The translations under genes and the position numbers were made by a program. Below are positions 46,068 to 56,421 of a stretch of 64,000 bases of DNA, piece after piece. Source of the DNA: Cheiracanthium punctorium (taxonomy: Eukaryota; Arthropoda; Arachnida; Araneae; Cheiracanthiidae); contig JAWZYV010010374.1 of assembly GCA_038373885.1 (NCBI GenBank), positions 1 through 64,000 of the forward strand. The letters run 5' to 3'. Every line of letters starts with the position of its first letter. The stretch's first letter is position 1. The notes below the pieces were generated by a model. It saw nothing but the letters and a program-made list of their open reading frames with translations, did not search any database and was not told the DNA's origin.

Positions 46068-47740
46068 CAGGGACGTAGCGTCCATGGATGTAATGGAAGC
46101 ATTGCTTCCCTTCCAAAATTTAACCTACTTTTTACTGCCAATTGTTTTTAATGTATCAAAAAATATTTAACCAACATGTGTTTAACCAACATGTGTAAAA
46201 ATATATAACCAACAAAAAATTTTATAACCAACATAAAGTTAAGTTTAAAAGCGCTTTGCCCACTAGAGAAAAATTGTGAGGAAGCAGAAAGTTTAGTTTG
46301 AAGACAGCACAACAGGCACATGCTCTGGAAGCAATGTATATTCCATCTTCGATCTCTTCCCATTTTTCTATAGAAAAGGGCAGACAAGGAAGGGGGAAAA
46401 CCAAAGCAGCTAGCAAGAAAAGTCCAGGAAGCAATCGGTTCAGTTGCTTCCACAGCTAGCCACCAATCAAAGTGCAGCTTGCCTGGAAAGAAAAAGAAAA
46501 GAGAAAATAGGGATACACAATGGGGAATTTTCACTGACGGTGCATACAGAGGAAAATTTACAGGGATTTTTTTGGACTTATTCTGGCAGTCATGCCTTTT
46601 ATTACAGTTTTGGCTTTTAAACTCCGTTGAAATAAACGATAGATAAAAGCCTTTAGTACAGTAATTAATGTACATCTTTTTTTTTTTTTCAAACAAATTT
46701 TTGTATTTTGTAAAATTAATTATTTAGTTATTTAGCAATGCCTTATCATTTTTAATTTTTCTTAAAATAAAATTTTTGCTTTGAAAAAATTGTGTATGTG
46801 TTATAATAATCATATAAAAAAATGTTTCTGAATTAAAATAAATATATAAACGAAGGACTTTTTCTTAACAATTGTAAACTTATGTTCGAAAAAGTGAAAT
46901 TGTTTTTGCGTAGTTATGCCTGTTCTTTTTATGGAATAAATATTTAAAAACCAGAAAACAATACATACACTTTTAAAAATCTTGTTTTAGAAATGTCTCA
47001 ATAACTACAGAATATTAAAGTCACTGTATCTTTTTCCCTTCAAGCAACAGTAATTCTGTGCACATTAGAATAATTTTAATAAATGTGGACTCCTTTAATG
47101 AGTAACTGACTGAAATGTGTGTGTGTGTGTGTGAGAACTTAGTAAAATTTATTCTTTTTATTCCTGTAAAGAAACGTACAAAATTTCACTATTTAAAAAT
47201 GTTAAAATAAACTAAAAAAGTTTTCTTAAAATCGATCTTCGATATACAATTACAAAATTGTAATACATTAGAAATTGTACAAGCTTTCACACATCATTGA
47301 TAGTTGGCATATTATTTTATTTGCAATATGCTATATTATAGCTTTGCTGTATAAATGTTAACTGGTTTTACTATATAACAGAATGAATGTTGAACACAAC
47401 CCATCAAGTACCAAATTGCTGAAGAACAAAGAGTCGCCCAAAAATGCAAGGTTTTGAATAAATTCAACCTAGACATTAACATAAGGTTATATGATGGTAA
47501 AAATAAATATTTAGCTATCACTAATGACGTTGCATTAATACAATGCTAGGCTAGCATGATAATTGTAAAAGTAATTGTACATTGAATAACTGTACATAAT
47601 TTTATTATATGAGTGGATGTATGTATTTTAAACTGTAAGTATATTACTTCTAAGTGAAACACTATAACTGTAGGGTTTTAAGAAAAGTTTTGAATTTATA
47701 AAGTTGCTTCCCTGTTTTTAAAAGCTATGCTACACCACTG
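46068..47740 (-). mobile_element. hAT element, internally reduced
   Basis: The ends CAGGGACGTAGCG and GCTATGCTACACCACTG are inverted repeats, flanked by the 8-bp direct repeat GATTGTGG (46060-46067, 47741-47748). A minus-strand frame at 46148-46696 has spaced Cys residues (ACACCAVFKL, then a NFS..GKALLN segment) resembling the TTF zinc finger that starts some hAT transposases, but no catalytic domain follows. It looks like a deletion derivative. Confidence 0.75.
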
Positions 47741-47748
47741 GATTGTGG

Positions 47749-48364
47749 ATAATTGAAAATTGAACTTTGATGGTGGTCTGATGCTTTAAAGTGATACTTG
47801 TTGATTTAAATATTGCAGAAATTGAATTTGTGTTTTAAAATTTGAAATAGCATGGGTGCATCGTTGGTGTAGTCTTCCACCGTCGTTGTCTTCTTCTTCA
47901 ATACTCTTATCGATAGATTAGTATCGTCGCTCGTAAATATTGAATATTATTAAAATTCAAAAGAAAAGTTAAAGAATTCTAGAAAAGATAATTATATTGA
48001 AAAGACAAAAAAAGTAATTACCAAAAACTCTGAAATGTTTCTAAAAGAAAATTACCAAATCCCCAATTAATATTTTTTTTAAAAATATTAATGTCAAGCT
48101 CTAAAAAACATATGTCAGCCCTCAAAATTAGTCTCAGCTCTTACAAACCATTCTTCATGTATTTAATTTTAAAAGAAAATTGTTACACAAATAATTTCAA
48201 TAACTTGAACACGTATATACCATTACGTTCCACTACAATGGCAACACGATCGCTAGAATAAGGATCGTTGGATGTTTGGTGCCAAAACCGTAAATATAGA
48301 ACATTAAATAAAATAATTAACAGAATAATATAAGTAATAGTATAAGTAAATTGTAATAATATAA
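47749..48364. other. Unannotated AT-rich intron
   Basis: No gene or clear repeat is recognisable. Confidence 0.5.
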
Positions 48365-49336
48365 CAGGGTGTCGACAGATCAGGGAAATCATGCAAAAAT
48401 CAGGATACTTTATCGATCTGGAAAAATCATGGAAATATCAGGGAATTTTGCAAAAATATTTAAAAATCAGGGAACTTTCGTTTTTGCCTAGTGAACTAGA
48501 TCATTTTTAACTGTCAATCTGATGTGCGGCTCCGTTCTAGATCACACGATACTCAACTGATGCACAGATACAGACATTTTACGAATCCGAAACCAGAATA
48601 CAGATCATACGAGAACATAGAAATATGAATCCGAGACTCAAGTGATTTAGGCACTATCACTATACGAATCCAAAAAAGGGCATGTATTCAGACTTGTTCT
48701 AAGATGCGGATCATACAAGAAACCGGATATGTGAATCATATCGGCATGTGAATCAATTTCGCATGTGAATTGCTTCCTGATTAAAGTCATAGGTAAAATG
48801 AATGGTAAAAGATGATTTAGTCTTCTACTGCGCCGTTGTGTTTTTTGAAGTGATGGGACATTTGAGTGATGCCTGCTAAGATCCCCCGCAAGATGATTTT
48901 TTTTTTATAGATAGCAAGATATATTTTTTATATATATTACACATTTTAAAAAATTTCAAACGATACATTGATTGAAATAAAATAAGTTGACTAGGTGGCC
49001 AGTTTATTTTGATCAGTCATCCTTACGCATAAAATTGAACACTATTTTTATAAAACGAGGAAACTTTCTGCTACATATTGTCTTTTAGTGTTCTTTTAGT
49101 GTCTGTTAGTTAACTAAATTTTATGTTTTATGAAACTGAATTACAATTTTATTAATATTAAGCATCTTTATGGTTTTCTATTATTTATTTCCCTATATGA
49201 AACATTCACCTGTTGGTGCATGATACACAATGGTGATTTACATGAAAGATTATGGTATGTATATAATTAGTTCTGGAAATTTGATATAGTCAGGGAAATC
49301 AGGGAACTTTTTTTCTCAATTTCTGTAGCCACCCTG
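48365..49336. mobile_element. CAGGGTG element, copy 1 (uninterrupted)
   Basis: It starts CAGGGTGTCGACAGA and ends TTCTGTAGCCACCCTG, an imperfect inverted repeat. TATAA lies on both sides (48360-48364, 49337-49341). Words of the kind TCAGGGAA recur near both ends. The 972-bp interior has no gene. Copy 2 is at 52423-58773. Confidence 0.85.
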
Positions 49337-49503
49337 TATAAGTAAATAATGTAATATTGTAATAATATAAGTAAATAAAAAGGGTCAGCCATGAGTCTTC
49401 ACAAATGTTATTAATATGCACAATTGAATAAAATTTTAAGCACTTCATTATTATTTTACTTCATTAATGTGGTTTGAATTATTTATGTGAAAAATCAAAC
49501 TTA

Positions 49504-50743
49504 CAAGGAGAGGCTCAGACGTTGGGGTCACTGATTTTGATGAAATCTTGATAGGTTATAGGGTACCCATGGTATAGTAAAATGCCAAAAAATTAGCTGC
49601 CAACTCTCGTGTATTTTCGAGAAAATTCCATTTAAACATCTGATACATTTTTATATATGCGTTATTTGGCATTCTGTTTGCCGACGCGGTGGCGTCGTGG
49701 TTTCGTGCTGCGTTTCTGTTGGAAGTTTGCGGGTTCGTATCCCGCTCAGTCCGTTTTTTTTTTCCCCTTAAAAATCCACATGGAATCCCCAAATGAAAAA
49801 AAATTAATATGATTTATTCTGTAAAACTGGAGTGATTGTTCTGCATATATATTTGATACTAATACTTCTAGACGGAAGTCCTAGCGAGGGTTTCTTAAAA
49901 ATGGACTCGCTTCTGTCCATATTTTGTATGTTATTAAGGCAATAATAAATAAAAAGATTAAAAATTCCTAGAGTAATGTTTCGAAAGCATTCAAAAATTA
50001 AAAAAAAATTCTTATTTAACTTATAAATAAAATCCTTGCATTTTCTATCTTTATATAATGCAGCCTGGTTTGGACTAGACAAAGCCCCCCATCCATCTAA
50101 AGCTGTTGTGTTACTATACATTCATACTTGTGTGGTTTATAGCTTCATTCTGCATCTTGAATAAAAACATTTTTAGCTGCAGTTTTCAGGCGAATATAAT
50201 TTCTGATTTGCGCGAAGACTTTTTATTAAGCTATCTGATAAAAATGTGACAGACGATTTTTCGAAAGTCGTTACTATGGAAACTCTATCGAAAAGTGATG
50301 GTTTGCATTGAAGATACTTTAAATTCTTTAAACAAACAGAAGGGAGTCCATTTTTAAGAAACCCTTGCTAGCACTTCTGTCTAGTAGTATCAAATATATA
50401 TCCAGAACAATCAAATTTATAACTCCAGTTTTACAGAATAAATCATATTCATTTTCTTACATAATCGTTTTATGTGGATTTTTAAGGGGGGAAAAAAAGC
50501 GGACTGAGTGGGATACGAACCCGCAAACTTCCAACAGAAACGCAGCGCGAAACCATGATGCCACCGCGTCGGCAAACAGAATGCCAAATAACGCATATAT
50601 AAAAATGTATCGGATGTTTAAATGGAATTTTCTCAAAAATACACGAGAGTTGGCAGCTAATTTTTTGGCATTTACCATGGGTACCCTATAACCTATCAAC
50701 ATTTCATCAAAATCGGTTACCCCAAAGTCTGAGCCTCTCCTTG
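49504..50743. mobile_element. Inverted-repeat element with tRNA-like Pol III boxes
   Basis: Two arms of about 390 bp (49504-49905 and about 50340-50743) are reverse complements with few differences. The ends are CAAGGAGAGGCTC and GAGCCTCTCCTTG, flanked by TTA. Each arm holds an A box (TGGCGTCGTGG at 49690-49700; complement of TGGCATCATGG at 50553-50563) and a B box (GGTTCGTATCC at 49732-49742; complement at 50511-50521) in a perfect 5-bp T-arm stem, GCGGG/CCCGC, on the left. Spacing of the boxes is that of a tRNA gene, but acceptor and anticodon stems do not fold convincingly. It is either a MITE that took up a tRNA-derived SINE or two SINE copies in inverted orientation. Confidence 0.75.
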
Positions 50744-50746
50744 TTA

Positions 50747-51554
50747 ATAAACAAAAATGCTTATTAATTGTAATTTTACTTCACTGTTAAAATTCACTGA
50801 TTAAGGTTAACATTTTTAATTATATGATTTTTCACTTAATTTGACTTTAAATTGATATAACAAATACCTCCCCTTCGCACACACACAAAAAAAGTGTAAC
50901 ATTTTTTTTTTTTCAAAGAAATTGAACAGTAAACTCGAATTTACACTCCCTAAGTAACTTGTCTAACTCAAAAATGTAAGCTGAAAGTTGATTTGCGACA
51001 TAAAAAAAACTAACATAGCTGCTTAAATAACTTGTTTCGCACAAAAATAGTATGTAATTACCAAAATATCACAATAAAAAGAAAAAATAAGATTAAAAAA
51101 AAAAAAAAGAATTGCAAAAACCTAACCAATTATACCACACAAAATATTAGCACTTGAATTTGAAATGTATATCACAAGGGGAACTATAACTACCCTACAA
51201 CATTCCTAACCATTCCAAACTTTTACACATAACACTAATATATTCAACAATTAGAATTTTAGTAGACTTTGGACACTCATAAAATTAAAAACCTGTGTGT
51301 TTATCCTTCAACACACTGAGTACAGTCCTGTAGTAATTGCTACACTTGACAAAACATATGTAAAATGATTCACAAAATTTAAAATATTAACACTTTGCTA
51401 TATCTAGGTGAAGAACACATTAATCAAAAATTAAAAATATTCATATTAGATAGTTAGCTACTCCACCAATAAATATTTCAATTAAAAAAAATTATTCTCA
51501 GCAGCAGATATATTTATATTGGGCCCTACAAATTAATGTTAAATTTATATTATA
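50747..51554. other. Unannotated AT-rich intron
   Basis: Poly-A and poly-T runs occur, with no gene recognisable. Confidence 0.5.
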
Positions 51555-52696
51555 CCTGCTGATTCAGAATAGATGTTAAGGCGATTATTTTTTAAACTGT
51601 AAGTGATTGGAACATACTTTTAGTTAGAAAAGTTCGTCAAATTAAGAGTACCTTTCAGATATGGCATTTTTTTTACTGGGAGTTGTATACATATTAAAAT
51701 ACGAAATTTACTTTTTATATATTCCCTCCTTTCCTACCCTTTATATTTAGAAGAATGTTACTCTTTGCCTAAGGAAATTAATAAAACAAATCCCGTGTCT
51801 CTAAGATAAACAGTTATTGAGAAAATTAATTTTGAAAATGATGACTTACACCACTTTACCTATGTTGGCATCAGTTTTCAAGCGAAAAAAACTTTACTTT
51901 GGGGGACCAACTAGGTTGAAAATTTTTTAATAACGATCCCATTGTTGGGTAAGGCAACTAAGCGCGTTGAAATGTGTGAAACAAACAGGTACAGTTTTAC
52001 CTGAATGGATCGGTACTGTGTTGTAAAATTAGTGATAATTTAGTCTTTTAGGGAGGTCATCTACTCATTACATCATGCTTCTAGAGAAGGAATTTGAAAG
52101 TGTAAAAGAGAATGACTAAATAATGGCGTTTGTTACTATGGTGTGGTAACTTTCACTAGCAACTGCCAAACGTGCATTATAGGAAAATTCTAGCTAAATT
52201 AGGATTTGTGGAGTCAACTGCGTGTATCAAGTGGCTATTAACATAAATTAATGTCAGTTGAAAAGTGATTACATTTTTCTTACTTTGGAGACATCCCTCT
52301 ATTGCTTGGCGACAAATGCCAAAATTTTCGAATTGATATATCTCTGAAACTATTCCACGTAGAGACATGGGATTTGTTTTATTAATTTTCTTAGGCAAAG
52401 AGTAACATTTTTCTAAATATAACAGGGTGTCGACAGATCAGGGAAATCATGGAAAAATCAGGGTAGTTTATCGATCTGGAAAAATCATGGAAATATCAGG
52501 GAATTTTGCAAAAAGATTTAAAAATCAGGGAACTTTCGTTTTTGCCTAGTGAACTACTGTCTGTCTGCGGAAAGAACTCCCTCGACCACGCTTTAGGGCA
52601 TTGTTTTTCGCCAGGAAACGGACTCTTGTCCATTCTTCGGAGGGGTGATAAAAACTAGGGGTTGTGTCACATTGGCATACGTATCGCCTCAATTGG

Positions 52697-52699
<3 letters not shown>

Positions 52700-52728
<29 letters not shown>
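52700..52728. repeat. (AT)n microsatellite
   Basis: An AT dinucleotide run of about 28 bases. Confidence 0.9.
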
Positions 52729-52731
<3 letters not shown>

Positions 52732-53735
52732 ATGCATTTATATTCTGTGTGTTTTAGTAGACAACATTTTGAGCACAACAAACAGAATTTAAGTTGTTCC
52801 TTCCAATAATCAGCATTTAATTTTCTTTCCTAATAGAGTTCGTATTTGGACTTTTTTCTGTTATTGAGCAAACAATTAAAATTCTTAAACCTTCTTAAAT
52901 TTTTTTTCGAATAAAAAAATAAGCGTAAATGTATTTATATTTTTAAATTCATTCGGGGCAGGAATTGTTTTTCGAGAATATTATATTGCCTTGTTTTATC
53001 TAAATCCATTTGTGAAATACAGAATGTTAAAATTTTATTGCAGATCATAATATCTTTTTCAAAACTGTACAGAGACAAATAGGTGGTTATTTTTATGGAA
53101 TAAAAAGGAAGTTTTTACTTTGTTACGGAACATTTTTACTCTTGTTGCAGAACACCTTTTAAAGTCAGCCGATAAGGAAAAAAGAAATTTTTTTTAGCTC
53201 TAAATATAGGAAGACTGGAGAATTTTAGAAAATTCTTCTCCGATCGAATACATGCATTAGAAAATTAGAAATGTTTGCTTTTTCCCGTACGAAGAACGGG
53301 CACTCAGCTAATCTATTATATCAAAACAGTCGAAGTCAACAAATCAATTCCTATAAAAATTACGAAACTTAAATTTCGCGCGCTAGGAAACTTGGTGTCT
53401 TTAACAACCCTTTTTTCCTTAAATTTTGTATTTAATCAATTGTCTCAAAAATGTCATTGGTTTTATAAGCAGTGTTTTCCCACAAAGTGTACTGTACCAT
53501 TGCTATGTATATCATTCCATATTGAGAATGGGAAACTTAGCATGTATATTTCTTTTACAAAAATGCACGCACACACACAAAAAATAAATAAATAAATAAA
53601 TAAATAAAGGATCAGAAGACACGTTTCCAGTATTCGAAAATACTTTATATGAAATTTGCCCATCATCACTCCCCCCCCCCCCCCCAAAAAAAAAAATGAC
53701 GGGAAAGAAAAAATTGAAGTAAAATAGAGAATTAC

Positions 53736-53741
<6 letters not shown>

Positions 53742-53784
<43 letters not shown>

Positions 53785-53825
53785 CACGCACACGCACGCA
53801 CACACACACAGACAGACAGACAGAC
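53742..53825. repeat. Compound (CT)n-(AT)n-(CA)n-(GACA)n microsatellite
   Basis: Successive simple repeats change from CT to TA to CA/CG and then CAGA. The ORFs read through it are artefacts. Confidence 0.9.
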
Positions 53826-54350
53826 ATTTCGTTTCTTTGTGAAACCCTTCGCCAAAACAACTTCTAGTAAAAACACTGTGCACAATGTGCATGTTCATAC
53901 AGCAGGTTTAATCTGTAAGGCCAAGGGACATCTTTCGTGATTACATTTTGCAAATTGGCGTAATTCATTTTTAATTACAAGGGTGTAATGTCATCAAAAA
54001 AATTTTCATTGACAGTCTCGGTGGATAAGTCTTCCATTTCATCAGAATCAAAGTCAGATTCGCTTTCATGGATTTCAAAACTTATTTCATCCACTAGTTC
54101 TTCCATTAATCCGTCTTTCTCCCAGTAATTTTTCTCTAATTTCATTACATGAGTGCAGTGTGCTTCCCATTCTTTCTTAGAAATTTCTTCTAATGCTTGT
54201 TTGAGCAACAGCTTTAAATTGTCCAAACTTAAGTCGCCACTGACATTTCTCTCTTTAATGAGTCTTAACAGTTGACCAGACGAATTCGATTGCGTTTAGA
54301 TCACAATGATATGGAGGAAGTCTGATGACATCATGCCCTTTATCCTTTAA

Positions 54351-56421
54351 CACTAAAAAGACGGAGGGGCCTGTGAGGCCCCTCGCGTTCTTTATTGTTC
54401 AGTAATTCCAATAATAACTAACTGAACATACTGCAACTTTCTGACTTTTCATAATTTGATCCTATTTCATTATTCATTTTGTTATTTATCTGTTAGCCTC
54501 ACAGAAGTGTAAATATTGAACCTTCTACCTAGAATGACGGCAGGGGCCAGAGTGGCCCCTGGGGTATTTTACAATGATACGAGAAATTCCTCTTTTCACG
54601 TTATCTCTGCCACATGGCAAATGGTATTCAGTGAGTGCATTTTGAACTAGGTATTTTCTTTTGTATAGGATAAAAATTCACCCCCCCCCCAATGCTGACT
54701 GTGGTGAGAGCCGGACATGTGAACAAAAGCGATTGCTCTCCCAGAGAGAAATATATGTTGCTTTTGTCGTGTACAGATAACGCAGTGATACTCATATTCA
54801 GGTTTTATTTAGTCACCGGGAAAAATGCGCCGAGCACGTGGACTTACTCAGGAAGAAATTTTAAAAGAATTACAACGATTAAATGAAATTGATTCGTGTG
54901 ATAGTGAAATTAGTGATTTGGACGAAGACGAAGAATATTCTCCCACAAAATGCAACAATTCTGATGATGAATCTGAATGTGCTTCTGAGTATGATGGTGA
55001 ATGCCATGAAACTAACATCTCAGAAAAAGAATGTTCAGAAACAAACCCCCAAGAGTATCTTGTTATAAACCAGGATAAGATCTCACTGTTGATGAACAAC
55101 TTCTTCCATCAAAGGCTAGATGTCCTTTCACACAATATATTCCAAGCAAACTGGACAAGTTTGGGATAAAATTTTGGCTACTTGTTTGCGAAGATTCAAA
55201 ATATGTCCTCACTGGTTTTACGTACACAGGTACAGACAAAGAACGGCCAGCTGACCAAGCTGCTCATGAACATGTTGTTATGAAGTTGGCTCAACCTTAC
55301 TTGGGAAAAGGAAGAAATATAACTATCCACAGTTATTTTACTATTGCAAAATTATGTGAAAAATTGAAGTCACAGTCAACCAGCCTAGTTGGAACTCTCA
55401 GAAGAGATTGCATAGAGGTGCCACCATCAGCAAAACTGGGAAAACAAAATCTTTATTCCACTATTATATACAGGGGGGTTAACGATATAACATTAACTGT
55501 TTATCAAGGGAAAATAATAAAAATATTTTGCTGCTAAGTTTCCTCCATATAAACGTTATAATCGACGACAGTGAGAAGAAAAAGCCAGAAACTGTTACAT
55601 ATTAGTATAATCAAACAAAGTACGGTGTAGACATAGTTGATCTAATGATACGCCTTTATAGCACCAAATCCGGGACACGTCGTTGGCCTATGCATGTGTT
55701 CTTTAATGTTTTGGATCTATCTGCTATAAATGCGTGGATTTTATATAAAGAGGTTACCGGGAAGAAAAAACTTGTCGCAGAGATTTTATCCAACAGTTAT
55801 GTGAAGAACTCCGTGGTCACTACGTGTCATCGAGAAATACAACTAATGGAAGGAAACCCAGTGAGCAATGTATAAGCAGAGAAGGCAAAACTCAAAAGAG
55901 AGTCAAATGTAGGATAAAAATATCTTGCAAAGGTAACCATACATGTAACGCATGTCCGGATTGCAAAAATGCAGTTTGTGGCAAATGTGCTTCGAGGGAA
56001 GTGCGGTGCATCAATTGTTATGAAAACTGTACAAAGTGAAATAAATCAGGTTAGTGTATGAATTTTCAGTTTCATGAATTAAACTAGCGTACTTTATTTC
56101 ATTTTAGTATTATCTGTAATTATTATTTTCTAGAGTGGGGAAACTTAATTTTATCAACAATGAGCATATAAATATGATTGAAAAAGTACTTATTATATTC
56201 TGTTTTTGCAGATTTTTACTATGCGTATTTTTACTATAAATATAAATTAAAATTCTCTGTACTTTTGATGATTAATTTTCTATTATATTCTAATAATTTA
56301 ATTTTAACCATATTTATAGATTTTTAATATAAATAACTGGTCTACACTCAAAAATCTAGAAGGGGCCAGACTGGCCCCTCCCGGCTTTTTAGGTATACTG
56401 CAATTGTCAGTCTTCCTAGTG
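54351..56421 (+). mobile_element. piggyBac element, innermost layer of the nest
   Basis: The ends CACTAAAAAGAC and GTCAGTCTTCCTAGTG are inverted repeats, each bordered by TTAA (54347-54350, 56422-56425), the piggyBac target. Three palindromes of the type AGGGGCC-N5-GGCCCCT lie inside near the ends (54365-54383, 54541-54561, 56361-56379). It is 2071 bp. Confidence 0.9.
54825..56039 (+). pseudogene. piggyBac transposase, internally deleted
   Basis: The N-terminus is MRRARGLTQEEILKELQRL followed by an acidic stretch, as in many piggyBac transposases. Most of the region before the first catalytic Asp is missing. Then come GIKFWLLVCEDSKYV, GRNITIHSYFT (His where the family has the second Asp, DNFFT), KYGVDIVDLMIRLYS (third Asp), RRWPMHVFFNVLDLSAINAW and a C-terminal cysteine-rich finger (CKGNHTC, CPDCKNAVCGKC, CINC). 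Frameshifts occur near 55110-55170, 55537-55645 and 55850. Despite the damage the finger is complete. Confidence 0.85.

Noticed and set aside
46148..46696. Full hAT transposase on the minus strand
   Set aside because: Only a possible TTF finger is visible; the poly-T/poly-A stretches and lack of a catalytic domain do not support a functional gene.
49681..49755. A real tRNA gene
   Set aside because: A and B boxes and the T arm are good, but acceptor and anticodon stems do not pair and the unit is repeated in mirror form; it is a tRNA-like promoter, not a tRNA.
53512..53898. 128-codon minus-strand frame
   Set aside because: It runs through a compound microsatellite and poly-C; the protein is low-complexity (CVCACVCVYIYIYI).
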